From Thereva unica (lineage: Eukaryota > Arthropoda > Insecta > Diptera > Therevidae): a stretch of 64,000 nucleotides of DNA. The translations under genes and the position numbers were made by a program. Shown here one piece after another: positions 12,488-24,049 of the stretch (position 1 is the stretch's first letter; each line of letters starts with the position of its first letter). The DNA lies in NCBI GenBank assembly GCA_949987705.1, contig OX465283.1, forward strand, positions 9,218,207 through 9,282,206, given 5' to 3'. Under the pieces are notes generated by a model. The model saw nothing but the letters and a program-made list of their open reading frames with translations, ran no database searches and was not told the DNA's origin.

Positions 12488-15400
12488 GATAAATTTGGGC
12501 TGTCTAATTGCCAGAAATATAAAGCAAGGCATTCACAAAAAGAAAAGCTTTGTATGAGTTCGAATATATAAGGTAGATTTGAGGATTGGCCCATTTCATT
12601 TGCAATGAGGTTCGCCTCATAGGGGCCATATAAGAATCTTATAGGGAATACCTAACTTCGGTATTACGATTTTTTTTTGATGCACATGAGCAAGGTAAGG
12701 GAGAAAGTCATCTTTCGGCATGCCCCTCATACGCTGGGGCCCATACGCTGCGTGAGGCATGCCTCTTTAAATGCTAGTTTTTGGTCGTTATGTTTTCTCA
12801 TTCATGTTTATGGTCACGACCGATGCTGCAAAAATGAAGCCATTCTGGCAGAGCTGCGGACCAGAGTAATGCACTAATACGCTCCGATCTTACCTGAGCT
12901 TTGACAGAAGTCGTATAACCTATAGAAAGATAACTTTACACGTTGGCTTAAAATTTAAGTGTTGTGAGTGAAAAGGGATGGGTAGAAAAGGCAATGTTAG
13001 GAGATATTTATGGATCTCTCTTCGCAGTAAGAAACGACCTTCGTCAATCTGTTATAGAAGAGCTCGTTCAAGAATAGGACAACCTAATTATTGTCTTTCC
13101 AAAAACAAGCGTCTGAAGCTTACGTTTTAAGAAAGGTAAGTTGTTAGCACATAGTTTGGCTGTTCAATAACCTAATTTCCAAATTTAAACAGCTTTCAGC
13201 GTCGTCCATTTCTTAAATGTATCTGTTTCGGCTTAGTTCGGAAGCAGCACTGCACTCATCACGGTCCAGTTACTATCCTACAGCCACGGCAATGTAATTG
13301 AACAGTAACGAGCACGGAGCTAGTCGAGTGCATTACATTTACGAGTATTTAAGCACCATTAATCGAACGGACTAATTAAGGCTCGTAATCAGGAATTATC
13401 TAATACGAGTAACTAACTAATAATTACAAAGCAATTACTACACGAAATCCCTGTAGCCAATCCATTAATGTATGAGGCCTTCAATTACCTAGAAACACGT
13501 ATCGAGGATATCAGATAATATCCGCCCTATTAAGGACCCAGCCATAAATTAAATATCCTTCGTATCTTGAGCCGTCGTCGTACCCTCATCCTCATCGGGC
13601 TAAGATCTTGTGCGAGTGAATCAGCACCACTGCCACAGCCATAACCGCATCAAAAAGTACAGAACAATTCAGGGCAATGTTTTATAGGTTATGCACTCCA
13701 GTGTCCCCCCGTTCATTGCGGGTAGTTTGAATGAAACGGGAACGACACAACTATCAGATGAAATTGCCAGAAGCAGCAGTAACGAGGGAGAGATTGCTCA
13801 TTGTCATCCAGCCTCCTTCAGCTGGAACTTGCAGGGAAATAAGGAGACTTCAGGAGTTGATGTTTCCTTCCTGTTTATCTCCGACAATGGACCCAAGCAA
13901 ACTAGGGTACCGACAACTTAATTAAAAGGTTCCATTCCTTCTAGGTGAATGTAGATGTTTGTATGTGTGTGTACGTGCTTGAAATTTTTGTCCAGAGCAG
14001 CAAAACGACGGAGCAAATAAAACTGTTTGCCATGGCTTCAATTTTTCATGCTCCTTCCGACTTACCTTGATGCGATCACCGCCCCGAGAGCAAGTCCCAG
14101 TTGTAACAAAGGACCTGCATCCTGAACAAAGTATTCAAATTTATTATTGCCCCCCCCCCCCAACACTATCGTGATAAAGCTCTCACAAAGTGGAATTAGC
14201 TGTCAGTGTTGGGAATGGAAAGTAAATGAGATTCCGTTCGAAGGTGTTGAGTACTTTGGCAGGTGTATCGGGGTATGCCCAGCACCTGAAGAGCTGCACA
14301 CCAATCAACTACCTTCTCCAGCAGGATCTAATTTACGTCGCTGGCAATGCTTTTATGACACCCTTATCCTACACAGCCCCAAGGACCTGAGTATACCTGT
14401 GCGAGGTCTAAGACTGCAGCATCGACGTGCATATCAACGAACGCGCCAGGTACACAACGTATTCAATCCAGGCGAAGCCCCCATTTACTTTCGATCCAGG
14501 ATTCAATGCTCGAGGCATGATCCACCCCCCGCGGAGCAGGGGGGCGAGTGATTGATAAATTTAATGCCTTCCAATGAACTCTTTTTTATCGAGCCAGGTG
14601 AAGCACGCATTTTTCAAAAAGTCCGTATTTCTATACCAGAAATTTATTGGAAATTTCAAAGCTGATGGATAGATACAAATTTCCTTCCATACAGAAATCA
14701 ATTTGCGAGGTTCGAGTACATCCGGCAGCCCCGCGCGGCCACCCCCTCCCCTCCGCCCCTTAATTCATGCACCATAGACCTGAATGGCTTCAAATAAATG
14801 TCGAAAGCTGCCAAATTCAAGCCCCGATTACATCAGGTAAAGTAATTGTCGAAATTTATTTACCTGGCCCATAAAATCAACTCGGAGATTTCTCTTTCAG
14901 CGCCCGCGATGCCGGGGGCCTCCTTGCGCCGTGAATTGTGATGGAAATACGTTAAATGACCCAGAATGGCATTTGATAGCAACAGAGGATGCGGATAGGT
15001 GAATCGGGGATAGGAGAAGGCGCGCTTTTCCATTTCCTAGAGTGACTTTTCCTTTTCCTTCGGCCCGGCCCCCGTGCGTCTTGTCTGTCTTGGAGCTGGG
15101 TTGTCCTCGATTCCACTCCCAGACGGATGGGGAGCTTGATGGAAAATGGAGAGCTTCAATAATTCAGGCTAAATTCTACATTCTCAAGTCGCAACTTGAA
15201 ATCGCATTTTTTCCGCGTTTGTTTGTAAAATGTAAGAAATGTTTTCGTGCTTTGTTTCTTGATTATGACAAAGCCGGCTCTTTCCAGGATTAATGGCGAT
15301 TGGCTAAGGATCATAAATTGTGGTGGTTTTGCGAAGAATAAAGTCTTTACACACCTTCCTTCTGATAAAAGTTAAAAATGTGAGCGAGGCTTTGTTTTCT

Positions 15401-15744
15401 TTAATAACAGGCCCTAGCCGTAGTTTGATGGCATGCAGGCAACAGTCGTGAAGAAACTCGTGTAAACAAATGTCCATTTAATATCCTCATTAACGAATAC
15501 ACTTTTTATACAGAGACTCCACCCTTTGCAGGTCCCGTTTCGTCTCAGCCGCAGGGAGGTAGATTACCTTACTGCTTCCTTACCACTATTACCCTCGTTG
15601 TTCAGTAGAGCGCTTAGCTTGGGCAACCCATTTCAACATTTTTACGAGAGAGGGGTAAGAATGTTTCATTAACGAGCAACAGGGGAAAAGGTGCTCGACC
15701 GCCTCCAAGGCCAACGCCCAAAGCACGAGGCACCGCCGGAGGTC
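12488..15744. other. No gene seen; possible conserved noncoding DNA
   Basis: The sequence looks unique. Near 13340-13500 it is dense in ATTA/TAAT cores. A C-run sits at 14149-14162. Open frames at 13691-13925, 14147-14551 and 15042-15293 have no recognised motif; the 134-residue one at 14147 starts right after the C-run. I treat them as chance frames. Confidence 0.4.
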
Positions 15745-16761
15745 GTTATCTACCCCTCCAATCCACTTCGTAGTTTTGCCGATGACTGTACTTTGCGTTA
15801 CTCATACACCTCCGACAACACAGGACAAGCAAGTGCCAGACCTTGTCTCTTTGAACGCGAACTCATGTCCAACTCTCTTAACGCGGATATTCAACTCATT
15901 CTTGATTGGGGCCGCAAGAATAGTGTCGAGTTCAATGAAACCAAAACCAAGTACTGTCTATTCTCTACTAAAACCTGCACCAACCTTCCCTCCATTTCAG
16001 TGGGCGAGGATAATATAACAGCTGATCCATATCTTAACATCCTCGACGTGACTCTATCCAACGATTTGCGATGGAATAATCACATACTCCAAGTCACCAA
16101 TCAAGCGTTTGAATGCCTCGGCTTCCTTAAGAGATGCAAGTTTCTCCTTCATCCAGCTGCTTTGGCTACAATCTACAAGTCCTACATTCGGCCACGCCTT
16201 GAATACAACTCGTATATCTGGGCGGGCGCCTCTAAAACCACCTTGGCTTGGCTAGACAAGGTGCAAAACCGCGCCATCAAACTCATTGGCGATAGCACCC
16301 TTTGCATTGATCCTTTAAGCCACCGTAGGAATGTATCAGCGCTCAGCAAGTTTTACCGCCATTTTCATAGCGAATGCTCCACTGAAATCAAAAACCTCCC
16401 CGCCTCCACGGCAATTTTTCTCCCACAACACAAGACTAGCCAACTCGGATCACCCCTTCACCCTTCAGCCCTCCCCTTCACGCACATTACGGTTTAGCAG
16501 TTCGTTTATAAATAGAACAACTCGATTGTGGAACTCTCTTCCACAGTCGGTGTTTCCGAGCTCATATAACATCTCAGAGTTCAAACGCAAGGTTCATCGA
16601 CATCTACTCATGCACCCTCCAGACCCCTAACCTATCCTATCTCATCTTTCCTTCAGATCAAGCTTACTACTATACATTGCACTTGTAAGACATGAAGGAC
16701 TAGTAGTACAAAGGGTGACTCCTAAGCTTCATCTTGCCACAAAAAAAAAAAAAAAAAAAAA
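15745..16761 (+). mobile_element. LINE family A copy 2, 3' end with poly-A tail
   Basis: A 5'-truncated plus-strand copy starts inside the RT just before FADDCTLRYSY, continues to the end of the ORF and 3' untranslated region, and ends in GCCAC followed by 21 A (16741-16761). The frame runs to 16497, then continues in a second frame to 16630 (FINRTTRLWNSLPQSVFPSS). By comparison with the 39-kb copy one extra base lies near 16398. The ORF ends with the conserved NxxEFKRxVxRHLL segment. The copy is dead. Confidence 0.9.
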
Positions 16762-16835
16762 CCGGTGATGCTATGACGTTTGAGTCCTGCACAAGGTCGG
16801 GCCATCAACGTGACTCTTAAAAAGGTTCCTCGAAG

Positions 16836-17126
16836 CAGTGATGAGCTAGACTGGCCTTGCAGTTTTGCCTGGCCTTGCACATATAGCAAGACCAAAGCAA
16901 AACGAACACCATACAGGACAATACAAGACTGCAAGATCATGATAGCCAAACATCATCACTAAATGCCAAAAGTCTTGCAAAAAGTCTTGCAAAAAGTTTT
17001 ACAAAAAATCTTGCAGAAAGTCTTGCAGTCTTGTTAAATGTGCAAGTCAGGACTTTTTGCTCATCACGGTAAGACTTTTGGCACTAAGTGATGTTTGGCT
17101 ATCTTGACCAATCTTGCTCATCACTA
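16836..17126. mobile_element. hAT-like MITE with nested hairpin
   Basis: The ends CAGTGATGAGCTAGACTGG and, reading inwards from the right, TAGTGATGAGCAAGATTGG form terminal inverted repeats of about 19 bp matching the YARNG start of hAT elements. Inside, 16941-16975 and 17070-17103 form a second inverted repeat (GATAGCCAAACATCA...GCCAAAAGTCTT). Between the inner arms, AGTCTTGCAAAA is repeated about five times. There is no transposase. I could not confirm an 8-bp target duplication: CCTCGAAG on the left, CCCCACCA on the right. Confidence 0.65.
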
Positions 17127-17340
17127 CCCCACCAGAGCCGTAACAGTGACGCATATGACTCACCAGAATGTATCAATAGGGGTCATTCCTGCTACGATCG
17201 ATGCTGGTTCATTGGAAGTTGTATCGAATGGACAGCATGCCCGAAGAACCCTTAGGTGATACGAAGAGTTTAGTTTCCTCACATTGCCTGTTCTGTTCAA
17301 TCCCGCTGCCTACATTGCCGTTTTGTCATCATAGCAGGAC
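17127..17340 (-). mobile_element. R1/LOA-like LINE fragment (RT C-terminal region)
   Basis: This sequence aligns base by base with 61270-61480: both carry a form of ATCAATAGGGGTCATTCCTG and a later CATTGCCTGTTCTGTTCAAT. On the minus strand that region encodes the VIAGMIPIDILA-like motif just after the RT of R1/LOA-like LINEs. Frame is not kept. Confidence 0.65.
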
Positions 17341-17587
17341 GAAGCACCACTTTGACTGATAAGACCCATATAGGGCCTAGTCCTAATTAGTTTGGGTATA
17401 CCAATCCATTCTTGATAAGCTAGTTATTGAGAAATCGATTCACTTCTTGGTAATTTGGACCTAATTAGCGGTAACTTCCAAGACTAATTTACAATCCAAA
17501 AGCAGAATCTGTTAATAGAACTGTATGGCACAGGGGAAAGTCGATTGGGTGAGGCTGGCTCGTTATTTGTGAAGCCTAAGAAGAATA

Positions 17588-17765
17588 ATGGTTTTAAATC
17601 AGGAATGGACACAACCAACGTTGCGCGCTAAAAAAATTGCCTTTAGATCGTACAAAAGCTACCCGAGTGCATCGCTCTGCCGAGAGTACGCAAAAGTGAG
17701 GAATTCGTGTAAATCGACCATGAGGAAAATCAACTCATCTTTCGGTAATCTGGTTGAGAAGTAAA
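17588..17765 (+). mobile_element. LINE family A fragment (linker region)
   Basis: The plus strand encodes FRSYKSYPSASL and then REYAKVRNSCKSTMRKINSS. This matches FRAYKSFPSESL and AEYIKLRNSCKVTIRNVKNS of the minus-strand copy at 1-1880. It is the linker between endonuclease and RT. Matching DNA ends at about 17765 and the RT is absent. Confidence 0.8.
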
Positions 17766-17950
17766 ATTTTTGATTCAACCGAGCTTGGTAACTTCCTGGT
17801 TCTTGGTAATGGTTCCATCAATAAGTATTTTACTACTATTGGCCCTTGTGTTAATAGACAAAAAATTTAAGGCGTCTTTACTTATTGGAGCGTTAATTCT
17901 TCTAAGAACGCTATCGCAGAACAAGGATCCTGAGCAGCTATCTCAGGGGA

Positions 17951-18025
17951 GGGAGCACGAGCTTTTGGGGAGCCGTGCGGGGACTCTCCATGCGCTTCCC
18001 TGGCCCGAAAAAAGCTCGTGCTCCC
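17951..18025. repeat. Perfect 16-bp hairpin
   Basis: GGGAGCACGAGCTTTT at 17951-17966 is matched by its exact reverse complement at 18010-18025, leaving a 43-base GC-rich loop. It lies inside unremarkable sequence. It could be a foldback remnant or encode a structured RNA. Confidence 0.7.
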
Positions 18026-19261
18026 TGAACCATGGTTCCCTCGTGTATTAAAGACGAATCAATAGCAATTTTGTTCTAGCCTTCGTTCTCTAGGCATTCA
18101 TTCCTCTAAGATTTACTCTTTTGATGTTTATGTAACTTACTCAATGAATCTATCATTCATTCTCCTCCTGATTTCGCACTGTCTTCCTAGTAGGAAATAT
18201 TATCACCGCTTCAAATAGAAACGAGATCCAAGCGCTGTCAGCTCCATATCAAACCGAAACCCTGTGAGTAGAACTGCTTACTTCTACCTTCATTTAAAGC
18301 GCATTATTGGTCTTTCAAATCAGCTTAAAAAACATGCTTCCTTCTGCGGACATGTAATGTTAATATAAAATGAATCTTCTTACCAAGAGGAACCGCTATC
18401 TGTTTTAAAAATGCGCTTTGAAAGAATTTTTGGAACGCTTTTTTTCCTACTGAGATGTTCATCCTCTTTCCTAAATGTGTCTCAGGGTTTGGTTCTTAGT
18501 CGCCCCATTAGCAATGATCTCCGCTCCGTAATGATCCGTACACACGATGGATCTCCAATTGCGCTTTGTTTTAAAATCACGACAAAAGTTTGACCTCACC
18601 TTCAATGTTGGCAACTATTTTGAAAATTAAGCAATGGAAGGTAGGGAAAACAAGAGAAACGCTAGTTTTAACTTTAAGGACACCATACAAAAAATTTTTT
18701 TGCTTATATATATAGGAAATCGTTAACTAATATTGTATATGCTCAACGGAGACGCAAACCAAAACTTATCCAGTCGAAGCTAATGCAACGGAACCCAGAT
18801 CAGCAAGATCCACCCGAAGGCACTCAAAGCTGCAGATTCTAACCCCCACCTAGAAAGCTTATCTGAGACACAGAGAAGTTCAATCATATTTCCCAAGCTC
18901 AGCAAAGCTCAAAAGCTCATCCGGCACGAAAGCTCATTCGAGGCACATCGAAGTTCAGCTAATCTCTCAAAGTCGACGTTACTTACACCCAAGGCAGCAT
19001 CCACACCCAAGTCAAGAACCGATGACGTCAATGCGCCAGTTGCCTTATAGCTATACTACTACTATCACTATCACTATGTCATCGTTGCCCCAAGTACTTC
19101 TTTCACTCAATGGACAGGATTTTTCAGGGCTCGCGAAGTGTATTGGTGTCACAAAGTGCATGACGTTAACAAATTCTCTGACTCCCGTGCGAAGTAATCA
19201 TCGTTTTGGTTAGTCCGGTTTGGTGGTCCTAGATCTGGGCCTATTGGTACTAATTCTATTC
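18026..19261. other. No gene seen; AAGCTC-rich patch
   Basis: No coding feature is recognised. At 18840-19000 the word AAGCTCA and close variants recur, recalling the dispersed repeat at 8330 and 33640. The rest shows no structure I can name. Confidence 0.4.
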
Positions 19262-19475
19262 TGAAGACAAGGTTCCATAGTTTTCTTTCCGGACATTCAA
19301 TCAAGGTAATACTAGATGGCGTCAAATCTCAGGCTCACACCGTCTCTGCCGCTATCCGCCCGGTTCTATTTTATCCCCCGCCCCTTAATCTTATTGTTGA
19401 CGATTCAGCCCTCCATATCTATTGTAGCCTTCGACGTGACCAACGGCATGATTCCTAAGCTTTGTTCTACTACAT
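19262..19475 (+). mobile_element. LINE family A fragment, internally deleted
   Basis: The sequence encodes FLSGHSIKVILDGVKSQAH, matching FLSGRSIKVVLDGIKSEPH of the 39-kb copy. It then jumps past the rest of the RT to tail sequence CGTGACCAACGGCATGATTC, which is like the 3' untranslated region at about 40590. A large internal deletion joins the RT to the tail. Confidence 0.75.
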
Positions 19476-20693
19476 AAAACTGTTCTGTGTTTCTGTCAAT
19501 GCGGGCTTATTCCAAATAGGACTAGTAAGCTTACAGAAGTGCTGAAATGAGCACTTTCTACTAATAATAGATAGGCTTTACCATACCCCTTACAAAAGTA
19601 GGTATTTGTACGCACGACGTCATAGAAGGTAACGCCGGGCACTTAAAATAAGATAAATCGTCTTGAGATGTATAGAAGTGCCGAACCATTTCTCTAAAAC
19701 ATCTGAGACTATATTTGGTTTTTACATATTCACCCAGTTTTAAGACGATCTCTTTTTTTATTCTGCCTTATGAATCCTTAAGTTAATGTCAAGGCTTCCT
19801 TTCACCTGTTAGGGAATAATCGAGGGACGCCGCAACTTAATCACATTCAAGGTCTCTCTCAAGGTCTAATCACCTACAAGTGAACTCTGACCCATAAAAA
19901 CAAAGGATTCCACAAGCTCCTTTCAACCTTATAAAAACCTGATCCATAATGCCTTCTTTTTACTCAGCACCAATTTTCTTCTCCCTAATGACTACGAAAG
20001 AGATTTGCCACGTAAACTGCCCTGTCATACTGGCAACCTTCACAAATGATGGAGATGTCTGCTGCTCTGCATTTACGGAGATGCCAGTCGCCAGGATTAG
20101 CCAGTCCTGGCTATTGTTAAGGTGGATTTATTCTCTCGTTGGCTTAAGGCTTCCATTTTAATGATTGAAATTCCATTTATTAATTTCAGGTGAAGCAGTT
20201 TCTTTTTTTTGTAGCTTTTATCTTTCCGTCTTGTCCTTGAGATGTTTTTGTAGTCCTTAAAAATATCGTTATTACCGTTTCAAAGAGATATTGAGGTCCA
20301 AGTCCTTTCAACAATAAATTTACTAAGGCTTACGGAAGTTTGGAATGAATTACGTCGGACAAAGGTAAATGTGGAATGTGCTTGGACTAATTTAGATAAA
20401 AGGTAATTTTGAAATTGCCAACATTAATTTTGAATTATTTGCTCAAAAAAAATTTTGAATGCCACATTGCTCTGCTTCCAGTCTTTTCGGTGTTTTTCAG
20501 AAGTTTCGATTCTGATACTTCTTTTGCTGATGTTTTTTATGTGAAAATTGTACTCAGAGGTAAAGCCCTTTTCGATGGCTCTATCATAGAGTGCAATGTT
20601 GGACTTCTTGGACAACAATCACCAGACGGAAACGCAGTCGAGAGAAGAGAAAAACTAGTTGGGATGTGGGTTTGACCCCTTTGGTCCACACGA
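19476..20693. other. No gene seen
   Basis: Short frames at 19949-20161 and 20409-20675 have no recognisable domain and are partly mirrored by frames on the other strand. Nothing else is apparent. Confidence 0.4.
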
Positions 20694-22121
20694 TTAACTT
20701 CCCAGTATGACGAACGAAGATGGAATAAACTGACTTCTTACAAAATTGTTATTCGTTTAGCACTACTGGAAAATTGGCTAGTATCAGAACTGATGACAAA
20801 GCAATCCCGAGAGAAGCTAGTTCAAATAACTATAATAGTAGTAAACCCACAAGATTTTTCTAGAGAATTTGTTTTTCCTGAACGTTAGCAAACAAACATG
20901 TCCTCCGCATTTCGTTCGCTGCACTAAAGCTTGAGTTCAAATTCGTATTGAGCGTGCTGAACCGAGGTTGACAAACTGAGAAGCGAATGACTTCATTTGG
21001 AAATTCCAAAGCTTTCCGGAGATATTAGCAAAACTGTAATTGTTAAGTACTTGTCAGATTTGACCAAAAAGGACAAATTTTGCGGAAACTACTGGAAATC
21101 CCGGGATAAACCGCCATTTCCTGAAACTGTTTCACGCGTAGAAAACAATTCCCCGTCAAAAAGTGCTAATCTAAGGTTTGAAAAATTCGCGCTGTTTGTA
21201 AAGGGTAACGAAATTTTTCCACGATTTTGAAAGGTTGTCGGATTTTGACAAGTGATGTTTTGTTCGAAGGCTATCGCTGTGCAGAACCCAAAAACTATCA
21301 CTTCGTTTAGAACGGGTCTCTTTCCATCGAGTTTATGAGATATTAGCAAAAATTTGTCAATTTAAGGTCTTTCTGACAATTAGCCGAAGTTCTTCTATTT
21401 AAACAAAAAAGGCCCAACCGAATATCATGAAATTTTTTTCGGAGCATTTCTTCGTTAATATTCTTTTTTTCGGCACCTCAATGAAGTCGAATAGTTTTTA
21501 GTTTGGGCGGTATCGTGCAGATACAAAAATCATAAACGTCGTTTAAACAAAAAAAAAAAAACAACGGTTTGACCGAATTTTATGAAAATCTTTTCAGATC
21601 ATATTTTGGTTAACACTCTTCGAACGGCACGTCAACTAAGTCCATATCTTTTATAGTTCGCGCGATATCGTGCAGGTAAAAAATCACTTATGTCACTTAA
21701 ACCAAAAAACCGCTCGACCGAATATTATAAAAATCTTTTCAGATTATATTGTCGCTAATACGCTTCAAACGGCATCTCAAGTAAGTCAATATCTTTCGTG
21801 GTTCGGGCGATATCGTGCAGGTACAAAAATCACTTACGCCGCTTAAACAAAAAAAAACGGCTCGACCGAATTTTATGAAAATCTTTTCAGATCATATTTC
21901 GGTTAATACGCTTCGAACGACACCTCAACGAAGTCGATATCTTTTTTGGTTCGCGCGATATCGTGCAGGAAAAAATGACCACATCCGTACGCACACACAC
22001 ACACATACTTCCTCCCAATTTTTTGCTTAAAATGCTCCTGGGACCTTGAAAGATGAAAATACGTCGATTTCGATTTCGATTTTCGGACCGATTACAATAA
22101 CTTCCTATACTGGGAAGTTAA
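20694..22121. mobile_element. TTAA-bounded inverted-repeat element (non-autonomous DNA transposon)
   Basis: The left end TTAACTTCCCAGTAT (20694-20708) is matched perfectly by its reverse complement at 22107-22121. This gives an 11-bp terminal repeat flanked by TTAA on both sides. TTAA target duplication is typical of the piggyBac and Kolobok groups; the CTTCCC terminus is not a standard piggyBac end, so the superfamily is open. No transposase frame is present. Four tandem units occupy the right part. A 17-bp inverted word (CTTCCTATACTGGGAAG) sits at the right tip. Confidence 0.65.
21397..21985. repeat. Four tandem units of about 147 bp
   Basis: Units begin near 21397, 21541, 21696 and 21841. 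Each has an A-run, CCGAATTTTATGAAAATCTT, then TTCGAACGGCACCTCAA-like sequence and a TTCGCGCGATATCGTGCAGG block. Copies differ by point changes and A-run length. They are subterminal to the TTAA-bounded element, where such arrays often bind transposase; that role is inference. Confidence 0.85.
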
Positions 22122-22436
22122 AAATATGGAAATGAAATTCGGAACAGGTAAGCAAATAATTTTACCACTTGGTGTCACCCGCGAATTTTGGATCACTTCC
22201 TCCAACGCCAGTTTAGATACAAGTAATACTCAACAAGGTTAATTGGTACACGTTGTGATACCTTCTTATTTGTGTAAAAATAAAATTCCCCTTCGTCTAG
22301 CACGGCACGCAGGGTGTTACATCGCCAGGCACGGTATACATAAGTGAAAATTCGACTATTCCAAATGTAGCTCGCTACAGGCACGTACAAAAGAAGACAC
22401 ACAGAATAGCCCAAACGAAGCACCATAAGCTCACCC

Positions 22437-22521
22437 TTTTTCTAGACTAAAGGGAGCAAAATTGGAGCAAAACTGGAGCCTAGGGCGAAGAAAAACGTGC
22501 AATCACCTTGGTGACAATAAA
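22437..22521 (+). repeat. Shared 5' flank of the 5S-like repeat
   Basis: TTTTCTAGACTAAAGGGAGC and AAAATTGGAGC here resemble TTTTCTAGACAAAAGGACAC and AAAATTGGGG at about 28530-28560. The GGTGACAATAAATGGTGCC just before the 5S-like part matches the GTTAACATAAAGGGTGCC beside the 32.4-kb copy. So the repeat extends beyond the 5S segment. Confidence 0.5.
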
Positions 22522-22630
22522 TGGTGCCATTGGCGTACTCAGCAGACTGGTTCTTGTTCGGTTGAAAAGGTCAAGCAGCTTGGACGTGGTTAGTACTTAG
22601 TTGGGGGACCGTTTGGAAAAACAACACTCA
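22522..22630 (+). repeat. 5S-rRNA-like repeat, copy 3
   Basis: The plus strand follows the 5S rRNA order: GCCATTGGCGTACTCAGCAG, CTGGTTCTTGTTCG, GGTCAAGCAGC, GTTAGTACTTAGTTGGGGGA and CCGTTTGG. The ends are altered, and AAAAACAACACTC replaces the usual 3' end. The same altered 3' end is seen in the copies at 2.7 and 32.4 kb. Confidence 0.8.
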
Positions 22631-24049
22631 CCTTTGCAATAGTCGATTTCGAATACACTCATATCTCTAGAAAATGCGTGCATACATCTGGAAGGTGCTT
22701 TTTTAGATTTTTATGCCTACTGCGGTAGCGTGCGTACCTCTGACTCGGTTTACGACTCTGGTAATCTCTTCTAAGCTCAAGAGGGGGGGCAAGATTACCT
22801 ACTAACTGTTAAAGGTGATACCGCAGTGGTATCGGTGGTCAGTCATCAGCGGAATAGGGGGAATAACAGGTAGCATAATATGCACGTTCCGCAACTATTT
22901 CGGACTGACGGACAACTATTTCGGAAGTGCGATCCTAGAGGTGGCCACGGGTAACTATCCTATGAGGCTAATATGATCGGGCTAGTCTCTTTCAAGCAAG
23001 GTTGCCCTAAGGCTCATAACCTCACGCAGAAAAAAGAATTAGTACGGGACGAGCAACATTTGTGTCGTTCAATGTAGGAGTTGTGTGGCTCCGTATTTTC
23101 AAGTATTGGAGGTTGATTTGCTTTGGAGTCGCATTTTGTCATATCTTTCGCTGTGGAGGTGGAGCGGCTCCAGAACGGAATGTGACTCCAAAACGGGTCA
23201 GGTTAGCCTCTAGTGTTTTGAAGTGTGGAGCTGCACCGCTTTTGCAGTGAACAACACATTTGTTGCGAGAGGCCAGGACCGGATCCCGTCTATAGAGCCT
23301 TTAAAGAAGAAGAAGAAGAAAAAGAGAGAGAAGATTTTTTAATCAAAATCAAGAGCCATCCGCTGGTCTGTGGCCACTTTAAGCAGTGCAGTTCCAAAAC
23401 TATTACTTTTACAGAAACCGAACAACAGGGACTATGTTTGCCATGACTTTAGTTTTTACAATGAGAGAAAAATGGGAATGGGGGAATCATGCCACCCCGT
23501 GGAGTCGAACCCAGCGCCAGCCCTAGGGTAGAGCGAGTGGAGCGGTCGCTCTAGGCGCCAGGTGGTAAGGGGCGCCAAAATTAATGCGAAAAACGATTTC
23601 GAGCAAAAAATAAAATTTTGAGGGGGTTGTTTGTAGCTAGCCAAGTCTATGTACTCATCAATATGACTCGAACACGGCACAAGCAGGGAGCACTGACTCC
23701 AAGAGCGATTGTACATGGCCTTACGCCACATTCAGCTCGAGATCCATGGAGCACACTGAATACGGCGGATCTAAACTGGATAAAATCCGCAATTCTAATG
23801 TGTAAACATTCGTGCTGAAGTTATGAATGGAACTGCGTGAATGTACTACTAACGGTGGACTTCGGATTCCAGGCGAACTTCGGTTTGAATTATAGCCTTC
23901 CAATGGTGAAATGGAGCTCTGCCATAGGCGACCGTCCTTTCTCGCCCAGCTCGTGGTATCAATATACAAATAGCTTAAAAAAAATTTCAAGATGGAGCCC
24001 TTCTTAACGCTCTAAACAGGTCCCACAGCTCCCAAAAGAACGACCTACA
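22631..24049. other. No gene seen
   Basis: A purine-rich GAAGAA run sits near 23305. Overlapping short frames on both strands at 23225-23990 show no domain. A weak tRNA-like T-arm (GGAGTCGAACCC) occurs at 23498 without a convincing partner. Confidence 0.4.

Noticed and set aside
14147..14551. 134-residue plus-strand protein
   Set aside because: It starts on a C-run, has no domain or signal, and the sequence shows no coding pattern; kept as a possible chance frame.
23490..23520. tRNA-like GGAGTCGAACCC motif
   Set aside because: Only a T-arm-like word is present; no box A or foldable arms at the right distance.
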